NCBI GenBank assembly: GCA_945878775.1
Contig: CAMCUQ010000008.1
Coordinates: 1 to 43,005, forward strand
Length of the DNA: 43,005 nucleotides
Source of the DNA: Chthonomonas calidirosea
GTDB lineage: Bacteria; Armatimonadota; Chthonomonadetes; Chthonomonadales; Chthonomonadaceae
Reading direction: 5' to 3'
The notes under the pieces were generated by a model that was not told where the DNA came from, did no database searches, and was given only the letters and a program-made list of their open reading frames with translations. The translations under genes and the position numbers were made by a program. Position 1 is the first letter of the stretch, and every line of letters begins with the position of its first letter. Shown here in pieces: positions 32,279 to 41,188 of this stretch.

Positions 32279-32286
32279 GCTATACT
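32257..32286 (+). promoter_or_regulatory. Promoter of the TPR-yfhO-like operon
   Basis: -35 TTGATT (32257-32262), 18-bp spacer and an extended -10 TGC-TATACT (hexamer 32281-32286). It gives a leader of about 90 nt to the ATG at 32383. Confidence 0.65.
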
Positions 32287-32382
32287 TGCCACATTCCTAT
32301 GGTAGGAAACCTAATGCTTTGCGGACGGTAACGGTTGTAATAGACACCACTTTTACCTTGTTGTGAGGATTTTGAGAACTCT

Positions 32383-32733
32383 ATGTCCGATACTCTTAAC
32401 CCACGTCTGGAACAGGGAATAGCCTACAAATTGGAAGGCCGCTATGAAGAGGCGACTGGAGAATTTCAAGCGATCCTCATTGATGAGCCTGAATCGATAG
32501 AGGCTTATTATCAACTTGGTCTCGTCTATGGCTTTACAGGACTTTTTGACGAGTCATTGGAAGCCCTTAAAACGGCAGTCGCTCTGGATGGAGCGCGTAC
32601 CGATGTGAGGAATGATCTGGCTCTCACCTACTCTATGCTGGGCTACTTCGAAGAGGCTAAGGCGGAATTTGAAGAGGTTCTACGCATGGAACCCAACAAC
32701 CGACGCGCTCTCGACAATATGCAGTATTTCTGA
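32383..32733 (+). CDS. TPR-repeat protein
   Basis: A 116-aa cytoplasmic protein of about three tetratricopeptide repeats: a first at roughly 6-37 (YEEATGEFQAIL), a second at 38-71 (YYQLGLVYGFTGLFDESLEALKTAV) and a third at 72-105 (SMLGYFEEAKAEFEEVL). No signal or membrane segment. TPR proteins bind partner proteins. It sits 10 nt before the YfhO-like gene, so the partner may be in its biosynthetic complex. Confidence 0.85.
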   Translation: MSDTLNPRLEQGIAYKLEGRYEEATGEFQAILIDEPESIEAYYQLGLVYGFTGLFDESLEALKTAVALDGARTDVRNDLALTYSMLGYFEEAKAEFEEVLRMEPNNRRALDNMQYF

Positions 32734-32743
32734 GAGCAATCCT

Positions 32744-35251
32744 TTGTCCCCTCACGAGGAAACACAACAACCAGAGATTGCGCTTGCAGTGGAGGCAACC
32801 CCTGCTCTTCCAAAACGAGTGCTTCCGGCGTGGCTTCCTCCTCTCCTCTTTCTATTGCTCTCCACTTGTTTTCTATGGCATTCGCTTTTTTCAGGAGAGG
32901 TTTTCCTCCCTACCCGTATGTTGGGGCATGTTGCACCCTATAGTGCTATTGTTCCTGCTGAAGAATTGCCCCCTTGGAACCCATTGCGCTGGGATGGAAT
33001 CGCGCAGTTTTATCCCTGGCGTCACTTTGCTGCGACCACAATACGATCCGGCTATCTTCCCCTCTGGAACCCCTATCAGTTCACTGGAACCCCGTTCGTT
33101 GCGAACAGCCAGTCTGCGGTTTTTTATCCGGGCAACCTGCTTTTTTATCTCTTTGCGACTCCCATAGCTTTTGGCATAAATGCGTTGTTGCACCTCACTC
33201 TTTGTGGTTGGTTCACCTACCTTTTCATGCGTCGCCTCAAGTGTGGCGAGTTCTCCTCTCTGCTCAGTGGAGTAATCTTTACCTTTGGGGCATGGCAGGT
33301 GGCTTGGCTACCTTTGCCCACCTTCTTGGCAACCTCTTGCTGGTTTCCGCTACTACTGCGTCAAATCCATATCGTTTTGCGCCATGAACAGCGCATCCCC
33401 TTTGCTTTTGCTTGGCGTTCTGCAATGGGATTGGGGGCAATTGTAGGCGTAATGCTGTTAGCAGGGCATCTTCAGATCGCCTTCTATGGCTTGCTTGCGG
33501 GAACTCTCTGGGCAGTGGCTCTCTTAATAGAGGCACGACGTGAGGGAGGATGGGGCAGTGTTCGGCGTGGGTTTGTGCGCTGTGTCGTTGCATTATCGCT
33601 CGGCTTTTGTGTGGCTAGCCCTCAGATACTACCCTCTGTAGAGCTATCCCGTGTCTCTCACAGAGTGGGTAAACCCACCTCTGAGGGCTATCGGCTCTAT
33701 ACAGAGTATGCGGTTCCTGCCTCTGCTTTGTCGGCACTCTTGCTTCCCGACTTCTTTGGAAATGACTACGCGCCGGATAATCCTTACTGGGGTTTTTATA
33801 ACCGCCATGGCGGTGAAGGGCAGATTGAGGCGGTGCGCCATAATGCGGCGGAGACGGCAGCCTATGTGGGCGTCCTTCCCTTGCTCCTTGCCTGTTTGGC
33901 GATATGGCGCGGTGGGAGAGGCAAAGAACGAGACAAGAGGGTGCATTTTTGGGGACTGATGGGGCTTCTCGCGTTGATGATGGCATTGGGGACTCCTATC
34001 AATAGCCTCTTCTATTTTGGTGTCCCCGGCTTTGGGCAGTCGGGTTCTCCGGGGCGGATTTTAGTGCTTTGGGCACTCTCCATAGCAATACTTGCTGGCT
34101 TGGGAGTGGATAGCCTTGTACATCGGCGTCCAAAGCCAAAAGAGGTGATTGCGGTTTTGTGCCTTCCTCTGCTTTTGGGGGGGATGGGCATTCTTGCTGC
34201 CAATGTTGATCTCGCTATTGTGCTAAAAGGGGTGACCTTCCCCACGTTTGGAGAAGTATTGGGGCGACAGGGGCTAGGGTGGGTACGCTTGGGAGTGTCT
34301 CTGCTTATCGGTATATTGCTTGCGCTTCCTCTGTTTCATAAGAGAGCCGTTGGAATTACCCTCGTTTGGGTTCTTATAGAGCTGTTTTGGGTAGGTATGC
34401 CCATCAACCCCTCTGGTAAAACAGCCTATCTCTACCCCGTTACCGAGGGGATAAAAATGCTTCAGGAAAGGGCAGGGCATCAGCGAATCTTTCCCGTAAA
34501 TACCCGTTGGAGCCTCAATGAGCCTCCTCCTGCCGTCTTGCCTCCCAATGGCGCAATGGTCTATGAATTGCGGGATGTGCAGGGCTACGATTCCCTCTTT
34601 ACAGGGCAATACAAACGCTTTGCAAACAGTTTTGCACGCACCGATAGATTCGGAATTCGAGACTCTAGTCCCATACAAGTGGGAAACATGATCTTCTTTC
34701 AAGACGTGAAAGTGCCCGAAGTTCCCATGACTGCATCGGCTTTTGCGGTGTTGCCCTCAACCTCCGACAAAGCCTTTTCTCCGGAACTGGCTCCTTCCGG
34801 CGATCCTATCTACAATAGAAGCAAAGACTGTGCCATCTACGCTCTACCCAATGCGAAACCCCGTGCCCAATTGATTCCTGCACAAGAGTTTACGGGCAAA
34901 CTCTCCTTGCCAGAGTGGATAGAGGATGGAGTGACGCGGGTACGCCTTAAGGTGGAGACTCCTATCAATGCCACATTGGTATTAGCAGACCAAGACTATC
35001 CGGGGTGGGTGGCGCGTGTAGATGGTCAGAGTACACCTATTAAACACCTCAAGGAGGCACAGATATTTCGTGCCGTTGCGGTTCCGCCCGGCACGCACGA
35101 GGTGACTTTTAGGTATGAGCCACAGAGTTTTCGTGTGGGACTCTATTTTGCTCTTTTCGCGTGTGGGCTAATGGCGATGGTGTTGGGATTCTCTGGCACA
35201 AAGCAGAGCAGAGAGGTGAGTGTTGCCAATTCCCCAAAACGCCCCGTGTAG
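32744..35251 (+). CDS. YfhO-family multi-pass membrane protein
   Basis: An 835-aa protein with about a dozen or more hydrophobic helices in the first 500 residues and a soluble domain at the end. The first extracytoplasmic loop has PPWNPLRWDG and PLWNPYQFTG. The C-terminus shows LADQDYPGWVARVDG and VPPGTHEVTFRYEP, the standard YfhO ending, before a last membrane helix. YfhO proteins are GT-C-like and linked to lipoteichoic acid glycosylation in Bacillus; here the target is unknown. Likely start TTG 32744, with GAGAG 7 nt upstream; GTG at 32789 is an alternative. Confidence 0.85.
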   Translation: MSPHEETQQPEIALAVEATPALPKRVLPAWLPPLLFLLLSTCFLWHSLFSGEVFLPTRMLGHVAPYSAIVPAEELPPWNPLRWDGIAQFYPWRHFAATTIRSGYLPLWNPYQFTGTPFVANSQSAVFYPGNLLFYLFATPIAFGINALLHLTLCGWFTYLFMRRLKCGEFSSLLSGVIFTFGAWQVAWLPLPTFLATSCWFPLLLRQIHIVLRHEQRIPFAFAWRSAMGLGAIVGVMLLAGHLQIAFYGLLAGTLWAVALLIEARREGGWGSVRRGFVRCVVALSLGFCVASPQILPSVELSRVSHRVGKPTSEGYRLYTEYAVPASALSALLLPDFFGNDYAPDNPYWGFYNRHGGEGQIEAVRHNAAETAAYVGVLPLLLACLAIWRGGRGKERDKRVHFWGLMGLLALMMALGTPINSLFYFGVPGFGQSGSPGRILVLWALSIAILAGLGVDSLVHRRPKPKEVIAVLCLPLLLGGMGILAANVDLAIVLKGVTFPTFGEVLGRQGLGWVRLGVSLLIGILLALPLFHKRAVGITLVWVLIELFWVGMPINPSGKTAYLYPVTEGIKMLQERAGHQRIFPVNTRWSLNEPPPAVLPPNGAMVYELRDVQGYDSLFTGQYKRFANSFARTDRFGIRDSSPIQVGNMIFFQDVKVPEVPMTASAFAVLPSTSDKAFSPELAPSGDPIYNRSKDCAIYALPNAKPRAQLIPAQEFTGKLSLPEWIEDGVTRVRLKVETPINATLVLADQDYPGWVARVDGQSTPIKHLKEAQIFRAVAVPPGTHEVTFRYEPQSFRVGLYFALFACGLMAMVLGFSGTKQSREVSVANSPKRPV

Positions 35252-35343
35252 AGAGCAGAAAAGACGAATCCTAGAGTGCAAAGAGCGGACAAGAATCAAG
35301 AAAATGGAAGGGTAGCCTCTCCCCTTGAAGAGAGTGCCTGTGC

Positions 35344-35349
35344 TACAAT
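35344..35349 (+). promoter_or_regulatory. -10 box of gatB
   Basis: TGC-TACAAT, an extended -10 hexamer 35 nt before the gatB ATG. A TTGAAG (35325-35330) lies only 13 bp upstream, too near for a normal -35. Confidence 0.4.
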
Positions 35350-35384
35350 AGACTTATATCGACGCATTGGAAGGAAAGAATCGA

Positions 35385-36824
35385 ATGCCTGAGTACGAAC
35401 CCGTGGTGGGTATGGAGTGTCACGCCGAACTGCTTACCGAGAGCAAGATGTTTTGTGGCTGCAAGAACGAGTTTGGGGGAGAGCCAAATACCCGCTGTTG
35501 CCCTGTATGCTTGGGAATGCCCGGCTCTTTACCTGTGATGAACAAAAAAGCGGTGGATCACGTCATTCGTACCTCCCTCGCGCTAAATTGCACGATCAAC
35601 CGAGATGCCAAGTTTGATCGCAAAAACTACTTCTACCCAGACCTCCCCAAAGGCTACCAGATCAGCGAATACGACTTTCCGATTGGGGTAGAAGGTTACT
35701 TGGATGTTGAGGTAAATGGTGAGACGAAGCGGATTCATATTCGGCGGGTTCATCTTGAAGAGGATACGGGCAAACTTTTTCATGTGGTTGGTGATGAGAG
35801 TTATGTCGATCTCAACCGTAGTGGGGTTCCTCTCATGGAAATAGTGACCGATTTTCCGCCCGACATTCACTCGGCGGAAGAGTCACGCGCCTATCTTACC
35901 AAACTTCGCGCTATCCTCACCTATATTGGAGTGTGTGATGGCAAAATGGAAGAGGGGTCTTTGCGGTGTGAGCCGAATGTCTCAGTTCGAGTGGTTGGCT
36001 CCGAGACCTTTGGAACAAAGACCGAAATCAAGAACTTGAACTCGTTCCGCGCCGTATATAAAGGTATCGAGTACGAGGTAGAGCGGCAGGCAGAGGTTTT
36101 GGATTCGGGTGGGAAGATCGCGCAGGAGACACGAGGCTGGAACGATGCCAAGCAGATCACCTTCTCCCAACGTTCAAAAGAGGTAGAGCAGGAGTATCGC
36201 TACTTTCCAGAGCCTGATCTTGTTCCTTTGGAGATAACAGAGGAGTGGATCGAGGGGATTCGTGCCTCTATGCCCGAATTGCCAGACGCACGACGCGCTC
36301 GCTTCATCGCAGATTATGGGATTACGAGTTACGATGCCACCCTTTTAACCGATTCCAGGGCATTATCGGACTATTATGAAGAGGTCGTGAAAGAGAGCAA
36401 CGATCCGAAGTCGGCGGCAAACTGGCTTATGGGTGACTTGATGCGCCTTTTGAATGCGAACAGTGGTGAGATTGGAACCTGTCCCATTCGGGCATCGCAC
36501 CTCGCAACAATGCTACGCCGAATCAATGATGGTACGATCAGCGGAAAGATCGCCAAGACCCTCATTGAAGAGATGTACACGACAGGAAACGATCCCGACG
36601 CCATCATCGAGGAGAAGGGCTGGAAGACCGTTAAGGATACGGGAGCCATTCAGGCAATGGTGGAGAAGGTCTTTGCCGAGAACCCCGCTATAGTTGCCGA
36701 TATCAAGGAGAAGGGGCTTGTTCAGAAGCGCGGATTCTTGGTGGGGCAAGTGATGAAGGCGTCGCAGGGGAAAGCCGATCCACAAGAGGTGAACCGCCTT
36801 ATCGATGCACTCTTGGCACGTTAG
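35385..36824 (+). CDS. gatB: Aspartyl/glutamyl-tRNA amidotransferase subunit B
   Basis: Part of the GatCAB complex that turns Glu-tRNA-Gln (and Asp-tRNA-Asn) into the amidated form. The 479-aa protein has the cradle domain with GMECHAEL and the zinc-binding cysteines CGC..C-C-P-V-C in the first 45 residues, plus DPLK-like kinase motifs ([21 protein letters not shown]). The helical and YqeY tail domains follow, ending in [27 protein letters not shown] precedes the ATG at 35385; an upstream TTG (35367) is less likely. The genes gatA and gatC are elsewhere. Confidence 0.96.
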   Translation: MPEYEPVVGMECHAELLTESKMFCGCKNEFGGEPNTRCCPVCLGMPGSLPVMNKKAVDHVIRTSLALNCTINRDAKFDRKNYFYPDLPKGYQISEYDFPIGVEGYLDVEVNGETKRIHIRRVHLEEDTGKLFHVVGDESYVDLNRSGVPLMEIVTDFPPDIHSAEESRAYLTKLRAILTYIGVCDGKMEEGSLRCEPNVSVRVVGSETFGTKTEIKNLNSFRAVYKGIEYEVERQAEVLDSGGKIAQETRGWNDAKQITFSQRSKEVEQEYRYFPEPDLVPLEITEEWIEGIRASMPELPDARRARFIADYGITSYDATLLTDSRALSDYYEEVVKESNDPKSAANWLMGDLMRLLNANSGEIGTCPIRASHLATMLRRINDGTISGKIAKTLIEEMYTTGNDPDAIIEEKGWKTVKDTGAIQAMVEKVFAENPAIVADIKEKGLVQKRGFLVGQVMKASQGKADPQEVNRLIDALLAR

Positions 36825-36839
36825 AACCATTTTCTGCAA

Positions 36840-36865
36840 AGGCTCTGGGGAGAGCCTCTCTCCCC
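36840..36865 (+). promoter_or_regulatory. Mutually exclusive hairpins after gatB
   Basis: Hairpin A (AGGCTCT-GGGG-AGAGCCT, 36840-36857) and hairpin B (GGGGAGAG-CCT-CTCTCCCC, 36847-36865) share sequence and cannot coexist. Neither ends in a T-run. They lie 15 nt past the gatB stop codon. Confidence 0.4.
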
Positions 36866-36901
36866 TTCAAGGATAGAATAGAGAAGTGGTGGTAAAAGGG
36901 C

Positions 36902-37660
36902 ATGATCGATCTCTCTGGGAAACATATCTTTGTGGTGGGAGGTAGTCGGGGTATTGGTGCTGCCTCGGCACGTATGGCGGCAAAGGCGGGTGCGAAGGTG
37001 ACGGTGAACTACCTTCGGCGGGCAGATGCAGCGCAGGAACTTGTTGATGAGATAGAGCAGGCAGGTGGGCAGGGCTTCGCCGTTCAAGCCGATGCCTCGG
37101 ATGAGGCGTCGCTCAAAAATGCTATGCAGAGTGCTGTTGAGAGGCTTGGAGAGTTGGAGGGGGTGGTTGTCTCTGCGGGAGTCTATGAAGGCTCTCCTGT
37201 AGAAGAGATGACCGTGGAGTTTTGGGATCATATCATGGCGGTTAATCTACGGAGTACCTTCCTTGCCGTGAAGACGGCGGTTCCACACTTCCGGGCACAA
37301 GGGCGTGGCGGAAGCATTGTTATATACACTTCGACGGCAGGGCAGGGCGGCTCTGCGGGGTTTTCTGCTTATGCGACTTCCAAAGCAGGGCAAATTATCT
37401 TTATGCGCTCCATGGCAAGCGAACTTGCTCCTTTGAAAATCCGTGTGAACTGTATTGCGCCCGCATGGACGGAGACGGAGATGGCAACCGAAAAGATTGA
37501 TGCGATTGGGCGAGAGAGGGTGATCGCAGGGTTTCCTTTGGGGCGCATAGGGTTGCCAGAGGATGTGGCGGGGGCAACTTGCTTCCTGCTTAGCGATGTT
37601 GCGCTGTTCATTACGGGAACCACTGTTACTGTGGACGGCGGCATGGGGATGCGGGGCTAG
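36902..37660 (+). CDS. SDR-family oxidoreductase, FabG-like
   Basis: A 252-aa short-chain dehydrogenase. The NAD(P) loop reads G13-G-S-R-G-I-G19, and the catalytic set is S144, Y157 and K161 in YATSK, with N115. The NNAG element is changed to V-S-A-G. The arrangement fits 3-oxoacyl-ACP reductase-like enzymes, but paralogues of this group have varied substrates, and there are no fatty-acid genes next to it. The cofactor preference is not safely readable. Confidence 0.9.
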   Translation: MIDLSGKHIFVVGGSRGIGAASARMAAKAGAKVTVNYLRRADAAQELVDEIEQAGGQGFAVQADASDEASLKNAMQSAVERLGELEGVVVSAGVYEGSPVEEMTVEFWDHIMAVNLRSTFLAVKTAVPHFRAQGRGGSIVIYTSTAGQGGSAGFSAYATSKAGQIIFMRSMASELAPLKIRVNCIAPAWTETEMATEKIDAIGRERVIAGFPLGRIGLPEDVAGATCFLLSDVALFITGTTVTVDGGMGMRG

Positions 37661-37716
37661 CAACACTGAGACCTGCCAGAGCGAGAAGCACTCTTTGAAG
37701 AGGAGACAAACGAGGT

Positions 37717-38412
37717 ATGAGAATGACACGCAGCGTGACACTATCGGTCTTGGGCATGGCTTGCCTGTTGCTTGGCACACGAGGTGCTTTGGCACAACTC
37801 CCCTCTCTAAAACGCCCGCCTCTTCAGCACCGCCCCGCTCCGCCAGAACCTAAACCCTTACCCTATGACCCATTCTTTAAGGGAAAACTGCTCTCTCAAA
37901 CACAAGAAGTGCTCTCAGATGTAGTGCTTCAAGACGCCATAAACCAGATGTGGGAGCAGGCGGATCAGCATGGGCATGAAGGAGAGTATAATCACTTTAT
38001 CAACATCAGCCTGGTTGTTGTGCAAGCCGACCCACAGTTTAGAACGGCTTATGAGACCGCCGCCTACCTGCTACGCAGTACCGGACGACTGGAAGAGGCG
38101 GTAGAGGTGCTAAAACAGGGATTGAAGGCGAACCCAGACGAGTATTATTTTTATGATGAGTTGGGACAGCATTTTCTGATCGCCCGCAATGATCCGCGTG
38201 GGGCGATCACCTACTACGAGCAGGCGATCAAATACAAGTGCCCGTGGATGACGCACAATATGCTGGCTACCTGCTATGAGCGTACCAACCAACTGGATAA
38301 GGCGGTGAAGGCTCTAGAGCGTGCGGCTACCTATCCCGATAACCGTAACGCGAGAAGGCGGCTAGAGAACTTGCGACAACGCATGGAGCAGAGTGGCAAA
38401 AAGAAACCTTGA
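37717..38412 (+). CDS. Secreted TPR-like protein
   Basis: A 231-aa exported protein: signal peptide (TRSVTLSVLGMACLLLG.. cleaved near ALAQ), a Pro-rich linker, and two or three TPR-like repeats at about 95-205 (YETAAYLLRSTGRLEEAVEVLKQGLK, DELGQHFLIARNDPRGAITYYEQAIK, LATCYERTNQLDKAVKALERAA). The tail is basic. Probably a periplasmic scaffold. AGGAGA lies about 10 nt before the first ATG (37717); a second ATG at 37723 is possible. Confidence 0.8.
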   Translation: MRMTRSVTLSVLGMACLLLGTRGALAQLPSLKRPPLQHRPAPPEPKPLPYDPFFKGKLLSQTQEVLSDVVLQDAINQMWEQADQHGHEGEYNHFINISLVVVQADPQFRTAYETAAYLLRSTGRLEEAVEVLKQGLKANPDEYYFYDELGQHFLIARNDPRGAITYYEQAIKYKCPWMTHNMLATCYERTNQLDKAVKALERAATYPDNRNARRRLENLRQRMEQSGKKKP

Positions 38413-38597
38413 GGTTTGGTGGCACGTATAATGCATAGGGGCTTTGCCTAGTAAACATACGTGAAAACGGTCTGAAGTGCAATTTGCTCTAAAAGACCTA
38501 GTAAAACAGACGGCAAAATAGGGAATACACTATTAGGGAACCTGCCAAATTTGCTATCAGCAATTTTCGCGGGAAAACCCAAAGGAGCAGGTCAGAG
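38413..38597. other. Intergenic region before yggT
   Basis: Holds TATAAT at 38427-38432 (possible -10, no -35), a 15-16-bp imperfect direct repeat (38447-38461 and 38497-38512, core CCTAGTAAA), and one copy of TTTGCTCTAA. A weak hairpin of AAATTTGC / GCAATTTT lies near 38550-38570. Confidence 0.4.
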
Positions 38598-38852
38598 ATG
38601 GCAGTGTTTATTGGTTGGACTATTCAGATACTGGTGATAATGATCACCGTAGATGTGGTGCTCAGTGTGCTAATGGCGATGGGAACACGCATCCCCTCAC
38701 GCCACCCACTGATTCGTACCTTGCGCTCCATCACAGAACCGCTCTATACGCCCGTGCGCCGTCTATTACCATCGCCTCGCCAAATAGGAGGGCTAGATTT
38801 TGCCCCGATGATTTTGGTGATACTACTACAGCTGATACGCAGTTTGCTCTAA
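38598..38852 (+). CDS. YggT-family membrane protein
   Basis: An 84-aa protein with two hydrophobic helices (6-28 and 66-82) around a basic loop that carries the family mark R-S-I-T-E-P-L-Y-T-P-V-R-R-L-L-P. It is preceded by AAGGAG. YggT proteins are linked to cell division, envelope homeostasis and, in plastids, thylakoid or nucleoid placement. The neighbour divIVA-like gene 113 nt downstream keeps the usual yggT-divIVA order. Confidence 0.88.
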   Translation: MAVFIGWTIQILVIMITVDVVLSVLMAMGTRIPSRHPLIRTLRSITEPLYTPVRRLLPSPRQIGGLDFAPMILVILLQLIRSLL

Positions 38853-38965
38853 GAGTATTCAGTTTTAAAGACGGGCAACGGGCAATTACTCGAATCATAT
38901 CGTCAGGACAGAATGCGCCAAAGAGCGTGGTGTGCCTGAACTTGAGAAGGAAGCAGGTAATCGAG

Positions 38966-39517
38966 ATGACGCCCCAACGTCTAACCCCTATTGACATTCT
39001 TCACCTCGCTTTTCGTCGTAAATGGCGTGGTTATGCTGTGCAGGAAATCGAAGACTTTCGCCGCCATGTTGCGGAAGAGTTGGATATTGTTCTCGCAGAG
39101 AGCGCAGAAATGCGTGATCGACTTCGTATTGCCGACAAAGAATTGGCGCACTATCGTGGGCTGGAAGGTGCGATGCATGAAGCCCTCATCATGGCACAGA
39201 AGTCTGCCGATGAGATTCGTAATGCCGCCCGCTCTAGCGCAGAGGCGCACATGCAAGAGGCGAATAACCGCGTTGGAGAGGCACACCAGAAGCTAGATAT
39301 GATGTGTTCGGAGCGTCGGCGCATTATCTGTGATCTGCGTGCGACCCTAAATGCACAGATGCTCTGGTTGGACAGAGAGCTAGAGCAGGAAATGGGGACG
39401 CAAGAGGTGTATTCCAACCGAAATTCTGAGAGAGAGGCTTTGCCCTTTCCTGCTTCGGAATCGTACACTCCCTATGGTGCAGAACCCTTTTATCATGGCT
39501 CTGCACGGGCTGCTTGA
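38966..39517 (+). CDS. DivIVA-domain coiled-coil protein
   Basis: A 183-aa protein whose start LTPIDILHLAFRRKWRGYAVQEIEDF is the DivIVA N-terminal lipid-binding signature (..I.x..F....RGY...EVD.F). A long coiled coil (about 35-140) follows, then a low-complexity tail with polar residues. DivIVA proteins mark curved membranes and recruit division or growth factors. The ATG at 38966 is preceded by AAGGAAGCAGG. The stop overlaps the CPBP-protease start by one base (TGATG). Confidence 0.85.
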   Translation: MTPQRLTPIDILHLAFRRKWRGYAVQEIEDFRRHVAEELDIVLAESAEMRDRLRIADKELAHYRGLEGAMHEALIMAQKSADEIRNAARSSAEAHMQEANNRVGEAHQKLDMMCSERRRIICDLRATLNAQMLWLDRELEQEMGTQEVYSNRNSEREALPFPASESYTPYGAEPFYHGSARAA

Positions 39518-41154
39518 TGAACCCAGACAATCAACACGAGAACGAAAACCCACCTCAACCCCCTCTTCCCGAATTCGATTTGGGGATGCCCTTGACGGCG
39601 ATAACTACCGAAACAAAGGGACCGCTGAAGCAACGCGAGACGAAAGCCAGTCTCGTGTTGCTTTTTATTATTGTGGGAATGCTACTCCTCAGCACTCTGC
39701 TACGACGGGGCAGTACGGTAAACACGCTAGCCGCTCGTGCCGACAGCATTTCGGACGCAATACGGGATTGTAAGATTGCTTTTGTACAACATCAGTTTGC
39801 GGAGCCACAGGAAGGCAAAAACCAGAGATTACAGGGAAGGATTGAAACAAAAACGCGGGTGTTGGAAGCTCTACGAGAGATCGCACAGTCTTCGGAGGCG
39901 TCGCCCGGAGATTTGAGACGCTACGCGATTGCGATAGGGAGCCTCGATAGTCTCTCTAACCCTGAGATATTGCGAACGGTGCGCCGACTCTACAAAATAA
40001 AGCCCCGTACCTCTAAGCGTCAGAAGACGGGGGAGGTTGCACGCGAGATACTGGATGGTAAGTTTGTTTTGCCTCCCGACCAAGAAGTGGCTTTGTGGAC
40101 GAAGCTGTATGGGCAGGAAGAGCCACGCTTGACCTCTAGTGATGTTGCTGTCATGCGCTCTCAGATCGAGCAATTTGAGCTAGGTTGGTTTGAGAATCTG
40201 GCACTGGCACGATTGTATGAAAGAGGGGGCTTGGCGCGTGAGAAGCAGGCGATACAAGACCGCGCCCTCTATTCGGCAAATATGCTGACGCGGCTCTTTA
40301 TGCTTCAAAACCTTGCCGTTTTTTGTGGGTTTGTGGCATGGTGTTTTATTGGGCTACGCCTTCGCCGCGCCCTCCAAATAACGACGCCTTCGGTTCCCAG
40401 TGCGCCAGAAGATGCCCCACTACGCCTCTCCTATACCATCCGCGTACAGACATTTGCGCTCTATTTGGGACTACCACTGCTCCTATCAAGTTTGATACCC
40501 TTTTTGCGTGTCTTTTGGGGGAGACCAACCCCTGTGATGGCGGTTCGTATTGACGGCTTTCTCTATCTCTTGGAGAGTGTGCTTATCTTGGGTTGCTGTG
40601 TGTTTGCTTTACGGAGACTGTATGAGCGAGAGGGTAAAGGGGAATCCGTAGGGTTATCGTTACTCTTGAGCCAGTTGGGTTTTCGCGCTCCTCAACCTTT
40701 GATGCTGGTTTATCGTGGCATTTGTGCCTATGCTCTTATTTTGTTACCGATGGCATTGGCGGCAATTTTATCAAGTGTGGTGTTCCGAAACTATACGACT
40801 CCTGCCCATCCTTTGAGCCTCTCTTTTATGTTGTTGAAGTCTCCTTGGGACTGGGTGTTGCTATTTGTGCAGACGGCAGTGATGGCTCCCTTGGTGGAAG
40901 AGACGCTCTTTCGAGGGGTTCTCTATCCCGCACTGCGGGAGAAGTGGGGTGTTTGGCAGGGAATCGCCTTGACTTCGGCAGTGTTTTCGATTTTGCACCC
41001 GAATATGCCTGCGGGTTTTCTGCCGCTTTTTGTACTTGGGGCAGGGATGGCACTGCTCTATGAGAAGAGCCGATCTCTCTTACCTGCAATGGTGCTTCAT
41101 GCCATCAACAACGGTTTTATTCTTTTTATGCAGGCTATGATTATGACAAAATAA
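39517..41154 (+). CDS. CPBP-family intramembrane metalloprotease
   Basis: A 545-aa membrane protein with the CAAX/Abi-type motifs: EETLFRG near residue 461, an H-P pair in ILHPNMPAG, and HAINN in the last helix, placing the metal ligands in the bilayer. The N-terminal half has one membrane helix (about 47-65), then a soluble helical domain (to about 250) not usual for the minimal 220-aa family members. It overlaps the divIVA-like gene by one base, so both come from one mRNA. Natural substrate unknown. Confidence 0.88.
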   Translation: MNPDNQHENENPPQPPLPEFDLGMPLTAITTETKGPLKQRETKASLVLLFIIVGMLLLSTLLRRGSTVNTLAARADSISDAIRDCKIAFVQHQFAEPQEGKNQRLQGRIETKTRVLEALREIAQSSEASPGDLRRYAIAIGSLDSLSNPEILRTVRRLYKIKPRTSKRQKTGEVAREILDGKFVLPPDQEVALWTKLYGQEEPRLTSSDVAVMRSQIEQFELGWFENLALARLYERGGLAREKQAIQDRALYSANMLTRLFMLQNLAVFCGFVAWCFIGLRLRRALQITTPSVPSAPEDAPLRLSYTIRVQTFALYLGLPLLLSSLIPFLRVFWGRPTPVMAVRIDGFLYLLESVLILGCCVFALRRLYEREGKGESVGLSLLLSQLGFRAPQPLMLVYRGICAYALILLPMALAAILSSVVFRNYTTPAHPLSLSFMLLKSPWDWVLLFVQTAVMAPLVEETLFRGVLYPALREKWGVWQGIALTSAVFSILHPNMPAGFLPLFVLGAGMALLYEKSRSLLPAMVLHAINNGFILFMQAMIMTK

Positions 41155-41188
41155 ATGGATATTGCCTGGCGATGGCGAATTGAGACAC

